Of a stretch of DNA of 24,128 nt, positions 1 to 8,588 are shown piece by piece (the first letter of the stretch is position 1; each line of letters begins with the position of its first letter). Source of the DNA: Bacteroidetes bacterium UBA6491 (GTDB lineage: Bacteria; Bacteroidota; Bacteroidia; NS11-12g; UBA9320); assembly GCA_002436505.1 (NCBI GenBank), contig DJML01000118.1, forward strand, positions 1-24,128, given 5' to 3'. Under the pieces are notes generated by a model, which had not been told where the DNA came from, did no database searches, and worked only from the letters and a program-made list of their open reading frames with translations. A program made the position numbers and the translations under genes.

Positions 1-1334
1 ACATGGGTGCCATATACAAGACCCTGGGTAAGAATGGAGAGAGCCTTAAGTTCTATTCCAGAAGTTTAAACATCTCAGAAAAACTAGGTTATCAAAGTGG
101 TGTTCAGGCGTCCATTGGTAATATCGGGGTAATATACATGAATCAGGGAGAATACCAGAAAGCACAAGATCATTTTGCCAGGAGCTTAAAGATGGCAGAG
201 CAAACAGGTGACGAAATGGCCACCACCTACGGGCTAATTAATTTTGGCAAACTCCACTTTTTGCAGCACGAGTATGCCAGGGCACTCGATTATTGCCATC
301 GCGCCCTGGGTAAAGCGGATAAAATCAAAATACCTTTCTTGCGAAGGGATGCCTGTAAGTGCTTGTTTGATGTTTACAAGGCCAAAGGGGACAACCGCCA
401 AGCCCTGGAATACTATGAATTGCTGAATATTATCAAGGATAGTATCAACCATCAGGAAACAGCCAAGCAAATGCAGTTTTTGGAATTCCAGAAACAGGTA
501 TTTGCCGACAGCATGACCCAGGTAGAGAAGGACAGGAGGGTTCAGCTTACACATGAAAGAGAGATCCGGAAAAAAAGAAGGGGGCGGAACATCGCCTTCG
601 GTTCAGGAGCACTGGCATTACTGTTGGCGGGAAGTTTTCACAGCCGGTGGCGCTACGTTAAGCGAACAAATAAGATGATCAGAGAGGAGCGGGACCGCTC
701 GGAACACCTGCTTTTAAATATCCTTCCATCCGAAATCGCTCTCGAATTAAAAGAAAAAGGACGGGCAAATGCCCGGGATTTTGACCGGGTGACCATCCTC
801 TTTACCGATTTCAAGGATTTTACACAGGCATCGGAGAAATTAAGTGCTCATGAACTGGTGGGGGAGATCAACATCTGCTTCGAAGCTTTCGACCAGATAA
901 GCGAGAAATATGGCATTGAGAAGATCAAGACCATCGGGGACTCCTATATGGCCGCAGGAGGTCTGCCCATACCCACTGATGACTCGGTTAAGAACACGGT
1001 GATGGCCGGCCTGGAAATGGCGGATTTCGTACTCAGGCGAAAAGTGGAACGGGAAAAACTTGGACATGTGCCATTCGAAATGAGAACCGGGATCAATACC
1101 GGTCCGGCAATAGCTGGAATCGTGGGAGTGAAAAAGTTCCAGTACGACATCTGGGGTGACACGGTCAACACCGCTTCAAGGATGGAATCCTATGGCGTGG
1201 TGGGGAAGGTCAATATCTCAGAATCTACTTACAACCTGATCAAAGATGAACCTGAATACAGCTTCGAAACCAGGGGCCGGGTTGACGTTAAAGGGAAGGG
1301 AATGGTTGAAATGTACTTTGTGTCATTGAAGTAA
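1..1334 (+). CDS. TPR / transmembrane / class III adenylate cyclase (5' partial)
   Basis: The frame is open at the left edge, so the ATG at base 3 is probably internal and the N-terminus is missing. The visible 443 residues are TPR-like helical repeats (about 1-150), a charged coiled coil, one membrane segment (about 195-216), and a C-terminal class III cyclase domain (about 258-443). Metal-binding aspartates are in LFTDF (about D269) and TIGD (about D313). The purine-selecting positions are Lys in KIKTIGD and Asp in QYDIWG, the ATP-type pair; guanylate cyclases carry Glu and Cys there. The transition-state Asn and Arg are in NTASRMES. I infer synthesis of cAMP on the cytoplasmic face, controlled by a TPR sensor region that is probably periplasmic. 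It is a close paralogue of the minus-strand gene at 2980-4962. Domain call secure; physiological signal unknown. Confidence 0.9.
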   Translation, partial: MGAIYKTLGKNGESLKFYSRSLNISEKLGYQSGVQASIGNIGVIYMNQGEYQKAQDHFARSLKMAEQTGDEMATTYGLINFGKLHFLQHEYARALDYCHRALGKADKIKIPFLRRDACKCLFDVYKAKGDNRQALEYYELLNIIKDSINHQETAKQMQFLEFQKQVFADSMTQVEKDRRVQLTHEREIRKKRRGRNIAFGSGALALLLAGSFHSRWRYVKRTNKMIREERDRSEHLLLNILPSEIALELKEKGRANARDFDRVTILFTDFKDFTQASEKLSAHELVGEINICFEAFDQISEKYGIEKIKTIGDSYMAAGGLPIPTDDSVKNTVMAGLEMADFVLRRKVEREKLGHVPFEMRTGINTGPAIAGIVGVKKFQYDIWGDTVNTASRMESYGVVGKVNISESTYNLIKDEPEYSFETRGRVDVKGKGMVEMYFVSLK

Positions 1335-1960
1335 CCACATTGACTTCTTTTCATATTGTTTCATTTCCCTTCCTTTTCTACCCCAAATCTCATTGGTATA
1401 TTCATAGTCTCCCTTTCAATCCCCCATGAATCAAAGGAAATTACATTCTGTATCGGAAAGTGACAATTGAGAGCTACAGCCTATTTCAAATAATAACCCA
1501 GAATAAATCATTGCATACATCGGTTAGATTCGTGATTAGAAAATAATGTGGAGTAAGGTTACTTTCCATTATAAAAAGTAAGTGATCGCAATTTCATTGG
1601 GTTTGACTCAGAAAGCCATTAAATGACCACTATTATTTCTACAATGGTCTTCATTGAGCCCTGAACTCCTTTTATTAATTTTAAGCAAAATGGATTTGTA
1701 GCCTTCCCGGTTGTCCCATACAGGCATCAAGCTATCTGTTTTACTATGCGCTACCACGTTTAATGATGTCAGCATAATAATAAATGAAAGAGCGGCTCTT
1801 CTTGTATTTGTCAAATACCATGAGCTGGATAAAGATAGGAATTTACTTAAATGTATCATCGGTATCCTTCCCAGTATTTCATCTTTTGTAAAGACATTTA
1901 ACATTTGGATTGATCAGTTGATTATCTGCTATATGTTGTTGTATTTTTCTATTGGAAAGT
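1335..1960. other. 626-bp intergenic region, possible decayed gene start
   Basis: AT-rich stretch between the cyclase and the SET gene. The only hint of coding is a minus-strand frame (1608-1904) reading as a hydrophobic signal-like segment followed by HSKTDSLMPVWDN, which resembles the start of mature TPR-type sensor proteins of this phylum. No TPR units follow before the stop. No terminator or RNA gene was recognised. Confidence 0.4.
1608..1904 (-). pseudogene. Possible N-terminal remnant of a TPR sensor protein
   Basis: An open minus-strand frame of 98 codons. Its middle reads as a basic then hydrophobic signal-like stretch (TRRAALSFIIMLTSLNVVA) and then SKTDSLMPVWDN, a sequence type I associate with the start of mature TPR-cyclase or TPR-kinase proteins in Bacteroidota. 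The frame stops shortly afterwards without any TPR repeat. It could be the stump of a third such protein, or chance coding. The evidence is only pattern resemblance. Confidence 0.25.
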
Positions 1961-2638
1961 ATGTCCCTTTCGCCTTATCTTAGTGACAAGAAATTAAAGA
2001 TACAGGAAATGATTCATCCACACAGTGAACTGAAGTTCATCAGCAATGAAATTGGATATGGAGTTGTTGCAACACAATTTATTCCTGCCGGAACTATCAC
2101 CTGGGTATTAGACAGGCTTGACAGAGAATTCAGCCCTAAAGAGTTCCAGGCAATGGAACCCTTATACCAAAACATTCTGGACACATATACATTCAGGAAC
2201 AACAAAGGCAATTTGGTCCTTTGCTGGGACAATGGACGTTATGTGAACCACAGTTTTAACTCAAATTGCCTTACAACGGCTTATGACTTTGAGATCGCAA
2301 TTCGTGATATTCAGGTCGGGGAGCAACTGACAGACGACTATGGTTACTTGAATATATCATCCCCATTCCGGGCTTTTGAGGAAGGTACCAGACGTAAGGT
2401 GGTCTACCCGGACGACCTGGTCAAGTACCATAAAGTTTGGGACAATAAGATCAAAAAGGTCTTTCATAGAATTACCAGTGTTGATCAACCACTCCGCCAG
2501 GTCATTGACGATGAACAATGGAAGCTTATTGAAGACATCATTCAGGGACAATCTCAGCTTAAATCTATTTTCAGCAATTATTACAATGACATTAATAGCA
2601 CTGATGTTATTGAAATTGAAAACTCCAATCAGGGTTAA
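1961..2638 (+). CDS. SET-domain protein methyltransferase
   Basis: A 225-residue protein predicted to transfer a methyl group from S-adenosylmethionine to a protein lysine. The SET motifs appear in order: GYGVVATQFIPAGT (about 32-45, the GxG cofactor motif), RYVNHSFNSNC (about 93-103, the pseudoknot NHS motif) and RDIQVGEQLTDDYGY (about 115-129, with the catalytic-type Tyr in DYGY). The usual Cys of NHSC is Phe here and no post-SET CxC cluster follows, so zinc-dependent post-SET closure is unlikely. The C-terminal 90 residues are helical-looking and not recognised. I chose the ATG at 1961; the same frame is open to a TTG at 1952. No signal peptide, so cytoplasmic. The substrate is unknown. 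It stands alone between two convergent cyclase genes. Confidence 0.85.
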   Translation: MSLSPYLSDKKLKIQEMIHPHSELKFISNEIGYGVVATQFIPAGTITWVLDRLDREFSPKEFQAMEPLYQNILDTYTFRNNKGNLVLCWDNGRYVNHSFNSNCLTTAYDFEIAIRDIQVGEQLTDDYGYLNISSPFRAFEEGTRRKVVYPDDLVKYHKVWDNKIKKVFHRITSVDQPLRQVIDDEQWKLIEDIIQGQSQLKSIFSNYYNDINSTDVIEIENSNQG

Positions 2639-2979
2639 AACAGCTATTTAATGCTTAGCTCAGAGAATGTATTTGATACAGGTGCTTGCATATACAGGTG
2701 AAATGTTTAAAAAACTGTAGATCATCAAACAAAAGTGGAATAATTTAAGTGTAAGGTAATAGATAGATTGATCGAACCTTGTAGAAGTCCTGAGGTTTCA
2801 GACCGAACAATGCTTAGCACGAGGATGGAGTTTTAAATTTCAAGAAAATATTCTAAATCCTTGATTTTTGATACTTATTGGAGCAAGTCAAAAAGACACA
2901 GAAAAGTTGTGGTTTTAATCTTTTTTCTGCGAAACAAGGGGCCTGGATTTTTTTTTCCTAAAAAACAGGATGAGATAGA
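2639..2979. other. 341-bp intergenic region, no gene seen
   Basis: Low-GC spacer between the convergent SET and cyclase genes. It has T- and A-runs near 2918-2965 next to the cyclase stop codon. GCCTGG at 2941 and CCAGGC at 2985 could pair across a long loop, but this is not a convincing intrinsic terminator. Short open frames here have no recognisable content. Confidence 0.5.
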
Positions 2980-4962
2980 TCAACCCAGGCTCACAAAGTA
3001 CATGTCCAGTTCACCCTTTCCCTTCGCCTGGATCTTTCCTCTGTACTCAAAGTTGAATTGAGGATCATCTTTGATGAGGTCGTAGGATGTCCGTGAGATA
3101 TTCACCTTCCCCTCCACGCCACTGGATTCCATTCTTGATGCCATATTAACAGTATCTCCCCATATGTCGTACTGAAACTTTTTCACTCCCACAATTCCAG
3201 CAACCACCGGACCGGTATGAACCCCCGTACGCATTTCAAATGCTTCCTCTCCAGCTGCCTTTTTTTCCTTATAAAGCCGAGTGATGAATGCTTGCATCTC
3301 TAAAGCCGCAAGTATGGTGTTCTTTACAGCATCGGGTGACTGTTTTGGTAATCCACCTGCAGCCATATATGCGTCACCAATCGTCTTTATCTTTTCTATT
3401 CCGTACTTGTGCATGATGTGATCAAAAGCTTCAAAACACTGATTGATGTTGGCTACAAGATCTGAAGCACTTAGCTTTTCAGATATTCCCGTAAACCCTT
3501 TAAAATCAGAGAATAGAATACTGACCATATCAAAATTCTGGGCTTCGGCTTTCCCTTTCTCTTTCAATTCTTCTGCGATCTCAGCAGGCAGGATATTCAA
3601 GAGCAACTCTTCAGACCGGTCCTTTTCTACCTGCAAGATCCTTTTGGACCTTCGGATGAATTGCAAACGGGAGATCACACCTGCTAAAAGCAAAAGAAGT
3701 ACCAACCCGATCAAATATCCTGTTCTGGTGGCTTTTTGCCCTCGCTGTTTCTCTGCCTCCAGCCTCAGTTCCTGTTCTATCTGTTTGGCCTCTTCCCGGT
3801 CCAATTCCTGCTGACGAAGTAAGAATTGAGCCTGGTCCTGGGCAAGGGAATCTTTCAATGCCCAGGATTTTTGAAAGTGCTTAGACGCTGCGTAGTAATC
3901 CCCCAAACGGATGTTTATATCGGCCAGGTATTCATTGGCCCCAAATAGTGCCCTGAAGTTATCAGTGGATTGCTCCATCTGTGAGGTATAGAATTCCTTT
4001 GCCTGGTTCAACAACCAGATAGTATCTTTTTCCATATACAGCAAGTCTGGATCCAGCTTCAGATTCGTGTTGGATTTCGCAATTGCCAATTGGTAGCAAT
4101 AATCGGCCACAACCGCAGGTGCGTAATATTCTTCTCCCCCGCTGAGAGGCGCATACTTTTTTATAGAATCCAGCATGTTCTGGGCTTCCTTGAACTTATG
4201 TTGGAAAGAATACGATTGAGACAGGTCCATGAAGAATTCAGCAAATACCCGATCATAGTACCCCAGGCGTGCGTTGTGCAAGCCTTTTTTTAGATAGGTG
4301 ATCTTTTCCGGCGATTTGTTCGGGTAGCATCGCGCAGCATTGAGGTAATTGATAGCCAGATAATTGTAATTGTCCTTTTTCTCATTGATCCGTGCTGCAC
4401 GCAGATAATATTCTATTGCATGATCCAGATCATTACTGCTCAGGTAGATATTCCCAATGTTCGAGATCACCCCTGAAGACTCTTCTTCTGCTAAATAATT
4501 CAGAGCCTTCTGCCAATAATTGAGTGCTTTGATCAGGTCGGCCTGCATATAAAAGGCGATCCCCTTCAAATTGTAGGCTTCGCCAAGCCAGTATGTATAT
4601 CCTTCATATTTGCGAAATGCGATCAGTGAATCCGCATACAAATGCATGAGGTCTGGCTGCTGTTTTTCATAATGAATACTTGAAAGCCAGTAATAGGAAC
4701 CGAGGATCCCCCTTTCATAGGCAATATCCTTTGAAAGCGAAAGAGCAAATAATGCGTCCTTCAAGGCCCTGTCAAAATCACTTGATTCCAACAACTCGAC
4801 ACGTCCCAAAGCCGCCTGGACCTTTATTGTGTCATGTTTAGAGGAATGTTTAACTTTCTGAAGTGAATCGAGCACATGGTCACGATCAGACTGACCTCGG
4901 GAAGTGAGTGTGCAGAGAATAAGGAGCGATGTCGAAAATACTTTAGTAAAATTTGACGGCAT
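2980..4962 (-). CDS. TPR / transmembrane / class III adenylate cyclase
   Basis: A full-length 660-residue receptor-type cyclase. Order of parts: signal peptide (about 1-24, ending SRGQ), TPR-like repeats (about 45-370), a Glu/Gln-rich coiled coil (about 380-412), one membrane helix (about 415-432), a linker, and a class III cyclase domain (about 478-660). Metal aspartates are in LFSDF (about D486) and TIGDAY (about D530). KIKTIGD and QYDIWG give the ATP-selecting Lys and Asp, and NMASRMES the Asn/Arg pair, so adenylate rather than guanylate cyclase is expected. The TPR part should be periplasmic and the catalytic part cytoplasmic. It is single-gene, in opposite orientation to its paralogue at the left edge. 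The signal sensed is unknown. Confidence 0.92.
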   Translation of the reverse strand: MPSNFTKVFSTSLLILCTLTSRGQSDRDHVLDSLQKVKHSSKHDTIKVQAALGRVELLESSDFDRALKDALFALSLSKDIAYERGILGSYYWLSSIHYEKQQPDLMHLYADSLIAFRKYEGYTYWLGEAYNLKGIAFYMQADLIKALNYWQKALNYLAEEESSGVISNIGNIYLSSNDLDHAIEYYLRAARINEKKDNYNYLAINYLNAARCYPNKSPEKITYLKKGLHNARLGYYDRVFAEFFMDLSQSYSFQHKFKEAQNMLDSIKKYAPLSGGEEYYAPAVVADYCYQLAIAKSNTNLKLDPDLLYMEKDTIWLLNQAKEFYTSQMEQSTDNFRALFGANEYLADINIRLGDYYAASKHFQKSWALKDSLAQDQAQFLLRQQELDREEAKQIEQELRLEAEKQRGQKATRTGYLIGLVLLLLLAGVISRLQFIRRSKRILQVEKDRSEELLLNILPAEIAEELKEKGKAEAQNFDMVSILFSDFKGFTGISEKLSASDLVANINQCFEAFDHIMHKYGIEKIKTIGDAYMAAGGLPKQSPDAVKNTILAALEMQAFITRLYKEKKAAGEEAFEMRTGVHTGPVVAGIVGVKKFQYDIWGDTVNMASRMESSGVEGKVNISRTSYDLIKDDPQFNFEYRGKIQAKGKGELDMYFVSLG

Positions 4963-5070
4963 GAACGCAAATTAATGATTTTATATAGAAAGGATTTCGC
5001 ATGTGACGAACAAACGTTCAATGAGAATTAGACGCCATCATTATTAATATAAGCAGGGGATAAGTATTTG

Positions 5071-5733
5071 TTAACAAACCCGGGCAGAGGTCAATTTAAA
5101 GCTGGTAACAGTTGCTAGTGGTGAAAAAGATTGGCCACCCGGATAACCGAATGAATGATAATGGCTAACACCAATTACTAAGACCCCGAATGGAAGCTGG
5201 ACGGAAAGTGTATGAAAGCCACCTCTGGTACCTGCTCTCATTTAGGAATATCCAGATGATCCAATGGCTGAATAATTTGAAGAAGTAACTGCAACACCAT
5301 TCATTATAAGAGTTCCTACAATAGAATTTGGTATAATTAAGTACACAGCAGCTCCCATAAATCCTCTAGATACTGCATTAACCGTAAAATGTGTAAGAAA
5401 TTGTTCCATGGGTGGCACCAACATCATAAAAGGATCTCCATGGCTGTAGTAGTCATAACTTTCTGGACGAATTACAGGGCCTCAAGTATTGGTTTATTGG
5501 ATTCTGCAATTACTGAATTCAAAATAATTTTTTTCAATGAATTGGCCTTTGCTAATAGCAGATTGAGCTATACCGACAATTATAACAACAGTCCCATCTT
5601 TGGAGGCTAAAAACCTCCAGGTATCTCCTTTAATACAATCTTGGAGTGAAACCCCTGCAAAGTTCATTGACTGCATATTACTGGATATGATTGGAGGTAT
5701 GATATCCACTACTGCAATTGTGATATCAAGCTT
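5071..5733 (-). pseudogene. Decayed IgGFc-binding-like surface protein
   Basis: Reading the minus strand in one frame from 5733 to 5071 gives a family-like sequence interrupted by stops at 5494-5496, 5482-5484 and 5242-5244, with another at 5734-5736. Recognisable blocks in order are VDIIPPII, GDTWRFLASKDGTVVIIVG, GDPFMMLVPPMEQF, and, after the 5242 stop, QLPFGVLVIGVSHYHSFGYP then GG. These match the pattern of IgGFc-binding N-terminal domains common in Bacteroidota cell-surface proteins (GDxYRxIAxxDxTxV, DPFMMLxPPxEQF, PFGVxVYG..DSYGYPGG). Around 5478-5520 the +1 frame instead reads VIAESNKPILEAL, another family block, so paired frameshifts are present too. The N-terminal start and any C-terminal sorting domain are not recognisable. 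It would have been a secreted or surface protein; it is now almost certainly non-functional. Confidence 0.8.
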
Positions 5734-5736
5734 TTA

Positions 5737-6051
5737 TCATGCTGTCATTATGATCCCAGGAATATTATTCATCGTTCTTTGGTTGTTGGAAAGAAGTAAA
5801 AAGAATCGACGAATCTATTGTCAGAGTAATTTTGTAGAGGAGACAAAACCGATGCATAGACTAATAACAAGTTGCTTCCGATAGTTACGGATTCCTTCCA
5901 AATACCTCTCATTTTTTCTCTTTTCACCCACAGAACATTGATAAATACAATGAGCGAAGCGAGATTTGATGCGCAGTCGAACTTATCGCGACAGTGAAGC
6001 TAGTCAGGATTTAAAGGAATGGAGTTACAAACTCCAGACAGCGTGGATGTA
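5737..6051. other. 315-bp region without a supported gene
   Basis: This lies upstream of the decayed IgGFc-like gene and downstream of the FISUMP gene. Minus-strand frames carry further stops and no block I could assign to the IgGFc family, so it may hold more of the decayed gene or plain spacer. A GC-richer patch at about 5951-6000 contains short imperfect inverted sequences (GTCG...CGAC) but no T-tract. Confidence 0.4.
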
Positions 6052-6789
6052 TTACTCCCTGATACAACGCACTGAAAAACCATAGCCCTTGTTGTGATTG
6101 AAGTCGAGGGTTCTGTCGTTATCAAATGCGATGTAATGACACCAGGCACTTTTTTCGTCCTGTTCGGTAGAACTCCACCAAAATCCCATAAATCCAGCAT
6201 TGTAGTCGGAACCAACATCTGTACGGTTGCCTCCTGGTTTTCCCTCAAACGGATGCTTTTCAATCTCGTTCTCTTCAATGCTCCACCCCGACGCACTGCG
6301 CATTTTATCAGCGGCACCATCTTCTCCGCCTAATAGTTCAGCAAGGTGGATCCATTCTTCTTCGGTTGGGATCCGCCACCCTTCCGGTGCAAGGCCCCTT
6401 GGATCATTTACTGCATACCAGTTATAGAGCTTGCCATACTTCTCACCATTTGCAATATCATTCTTGAAATAACACCAGGCCGGTTTGCCTTCCTGTGCAG
6501 CCTTTTGCCATTCATCCGGATCCTTAATTTCCGAAATGGGGTCTCCGTTCCTGAAGGTGTCAACATTTAAATTGACAGTCATCCATTCCTGGTCTCCTAT
6601 GATAAAATCAGGTGTCACCTTACTTATCTCCTCAACAGAAACTTCCTTTTTTTTCTTAGCTTCAGACTGCCCGGCAAAAAACTTACCAAGAGTCGTTTCA
6701 GATAAATTGAATTTTATTCCCATAACAATTGGATATATCTCAGATGCTCCACGGTACATTACACCGAAAAGCGCACCCAAGATAGCCAT
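6052..6789 (-). CDS. FISUMP-domain protein
   Basis: A 245-residue protein whose residues about 66-245 form a single FISUMP domain (Fibrobacter succinogenes major paralogous domain), common in Bacteroidota and Fibrobacterota exported proteins. Diagnostic blocks are DQEWMTVNLNV, GKLYNWYAVNDPRGLAPEGW, RIPTEEEWIHLAELLGG, GFWWSST and the C-terminal GYGFSVRCIRE. The N-terminal 30 residues are moderately hydrophobic but lack a clean signal peptidase site or lipobox, followed by a Lys-rich linker near 45-50, so export is plausible rather than shown. The function of FISUMP domains is poorly defined (surface or adhesive roles are suggested). The gene is alone on this strand, and the start ATG at 6789 is the only reasonable one. 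Confidence 0.85.
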   Translation of the reverse strand: MAILGALFGVMYRGASEIYPIVMGIKFNLSETTLGKFFAGQSEAKKKKEVSVEEISKVTPDFIIGDQEWMTVNLNVDTFRNGDPISEIKDPDEWQKAAQEGKPAWCYFKNDIANGEKYGKLYNWYAVNDPRGLAPEGWRIPTEEEWIHLAELLGGEDGAADKMRSASGWSIEENEIEKHPFEGKPGGNRTDVGSDYNAGFMGFWWSSTEQDEKSAWCHYIAFDNDRTLDFNHNKGYGFSVRCIRE

Positions 6790-7362
6790 TTTACCGCTTA
6801 CGAAAAATATGATATTTATCTTTTTATCCTTGAAAACCAGACAGATTCAGGCTCAATTGAGGACTTTTCTTATTACTTCCGGTTACTTTCTGTTGTGCAA
6901 ATAATTCGTCGCAAAAACCATTTAAAAGAATACATATTGATGAAAGATACAATCAGGGCGGTGTATTTATTTCATCATTCTTATAAACGGACTTCATTTC
7001 CAGGTCAGGATTCGAAGGTTATCGTATCTGTGCTGCGTGTTCTCAGGACTTTCCTCCCCTCCCCTGTAAAGTCCAGTGAAAACCTTGAATTGTAAGACGA
7101 TTTTTGCAACGATTGTTTTAGTGTTTTTGCATTCTACTTCTATTGGTCATGTTTATTTCAAGGCCTTTTCGATGCCTTCCGGTGCAGAGTTTAACCATCT
7201 CAAAGCCGCTGACACCCACTTATAAATGGCATCTGACAGCGGATTACACATATTCAGTGAAGAAATAGTTTGGAAATTCAGACAGTGCCGGCAACAAATT
7301 CGGTGAATATGACGATTTAGGATATCATTGTTTTACAATAGGCAGATCTCCTGCAGATTACA
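6790..7362. other. Long region without a supported gene, possible decayed secreted gene
   Basis: Upstream of the ChaN-like gene. One plus-strand frame near 7091-7230 reads KTIFATIVLVFLHSTSIG, a signal-peptide-like stretch lacking an ATG, and stops after about 45 codons. Another frame (about 7235-7370) reads DSAGNKFGEYDDLGY after a stop. These may be scraps of one decayed exported protein, but no family was recognised. A 7-bp inverted repeat (GGACTTT 7046-7052 / AAAGTCC 7068-7074) with a pyrimidine loop lies within it and has no T-tract. Confidence 0.35.
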
Positions 7363-7370
7363 TATCTTTG
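7363..7370 (+). promoter_or_regulatory. Candidate Bacteroidota -7 promoter box
   Basis: TATCTTTG matches the TAnnTTTG -7 consensus of Bacteroidota housekeeping promoters exactly. It would give a leader of roughly 135 nt before the ChaN-like ATG at 7512. No clear TTTG -33 box was found at the expected distance, so the call rests on the -7 match only. Confidence 0.35.
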
Positions 7371-7511
7371 AACGAAGTAAGATGTAAGTGCTTATTTATC
7401 AGGGATATGCAATATCTGCCACTTCTGATTGAAGGAGGTTGTGCTGACAGTATCCTGGTTTACATGGTACCTCACATACTTACACATTTACAAGAAAATG
7501 ATAACACCTTG

Positions 7512-8363
7512 ATGAAAAAATTCCTGATCTTAATGCTTCCCTTATTGGTCAGCATTTCTGCTTTTGGTCAAAAACCCGCATATGTTATATACAATGCAAA
7601 GGGTAAGAAAGTTACCTATGAGAAAATGGTAAAAGGCCTGGCTCAGCAGGATGTGGTCCTGTTTGGAGAATTGCATAATAATCCCATTGCCCATTGGCTG
7701 CAACTTGAGGTGACCGCCGATCTGCACCAGACAAAAGGATTGATCCTGGGTGCTGAAATGATTGAAGCAGATAATCAGACTGAACTGGACCAGTATCTGA
7801 ATGACAGTATTGACGAGAAGGGCCTGGACACACTTGCCCGGCTTTGGCCCAACCATAAGACTGATTATGCTCCGCTGCTTCGTTTCGCAAAAGAAAACCA
7901 AATTTCATTCATAGCAACGAACGTCCCAAGGCGTTACGCTAAAATGGTATATAAAGGCGGGTTTGAAGCTCTGGACACCTTAACGGATCAGGAAAAACAA
8001 TGGATGGTTCCATTGCCCTTCGTATTTGACAGCCTGCTCCCAAAATACCAGGAAATTTTAGAAATGATGGGAGGACATGGCAGTGCAGATCTGGTTAAGG
8101 CCCAGGCATTAAAGGATGCTACCATGGCACATTTTATACTGCATAACTACAGGGATGATCACCTATTCATTCATTACAACGGGGCCTATCATTCAGACGA
8201 TCACGAGGGAATACTTTGGTATTTGCAGCAAGGAAGAGGTAACCTCAGATACGCTACCATATCCACTGTGTCACAAAAAGATATCGGCCGCCTAGAGAAG
8301 GAATACAACGGCAAAGCTGACTTCATTATTTGTGTTGATAGCGACATGACCACCACGTATTAG
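7512..8363 (+). CDS. ChaN-family (DUF399) secreted protein
   Basis: A 283-residue exported protein. I start it at the ATG at 7512 because MKKFLILMLPLLVSISAFGQ is a clear signal peptide (cleavage near residue 19-20); the frame is open further upstream but that extension looks non-coding. The ChaN/DUF399 signature is visible: VVLFGELHNNPIAHW (about 47-61), GAEMIEADNQ (about 83-92), a middle FIATNVPRRYAKMV, and the C-terminal FIHYNGAYHSDDHEGI with its His-rich motif. ChaN of Campylobacter is a haem-binding lipoprotein linked to iron uptake; here no lipobox is present and no haem-uptake neighbour is seen, so the iron role is only an inference. Its last 63 codons are duplicated at 14137-14330. Confidence 0.88.
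   Translation: MKKFLILMLPLLVSISAFGQKPAYVIYNAKGKKVTYEKMVKGLAQQDVVLFGELHNNPIAHWLQLEVTADLHQTKGLILGAEMIEADNQTELDQYLNDSIDEKGLDTLARLWPNHKTDYAPLLRFAKENQISFIATNVPRRYAKMVYKGGFEALDTLTDQEKQWMVPLPFVFDSLLPKYQEILEMMGGHGSADLVKAQALKDATMAHFILHNYRDDHLFIHYNGAYHSDDHEGILWYLQQGRGNLRYATISTVSQKDIGRLEKEYNGKADFIICVDSDMTTTY
8170..8363 (+). repeat. Donor-like copy of a 194-bp duplicated segment
   Basis: The 3' end of the ChaN-like gene, aligned by eye without gaps to 14137-14330, shows 183 identities over the 193 bases before the last stop-codon base (TAG here, TAA there). A short second block downstream (8539-8558 versus 14381-14400, beginning TATCCCTGAACA) also agrees at 17 of 20 bases, though the spacing from the stop codon differs by about 125 bp. 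Confidence 0.9.
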
Positions 8364-8588
8364 ATCCAGGACGCTCTATAGTTTTACAATGTTTTAGTAC
8401 TGGGCCACATAATTGGTTCTCCTTCTTAATTAAATATAAGAGCAGTCGGCAAGAGGATAATAGCATTCTGTCAAAACATCCCGGAAGTCTTCTTGTCTGG
8501 TTTTTTCGCCTTTACCTAAACTGTTTCATACTGTAGGGTATCCCTGAACAGGACTCCATTTGATTGATCACCGGATGATAAAAAATTA

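Noticed and set aside
2941..2990. A terminator from GCCTGG/CCAGGC beside the cyclase stop
   Set aside because: The loop is nearly 40 nt and the T-run lies inside the loop rather than after the stem.
5242..5733. Stop codon reassignment or readthrough in the IgGFc-like frame
   Set aside because: Neighbouring genes use TAA, TAG and TGA as ordinary stops, and the +1 frame carries part of the family sequence, which indicates frameshift decay.
6485..6904. A 139-codon plus-strand open frame opposite the FISUMP gene
   Set aside because: It is antisense to a gene with firm motifs and has no recognisable content.
7368..7511. An N-terminal extension of the ChaN-like protein upstream of 7512
   Set aside because: The extension would bury a clear signal peptide starting at the ATG at 7512, and the upstream start is not ATG.
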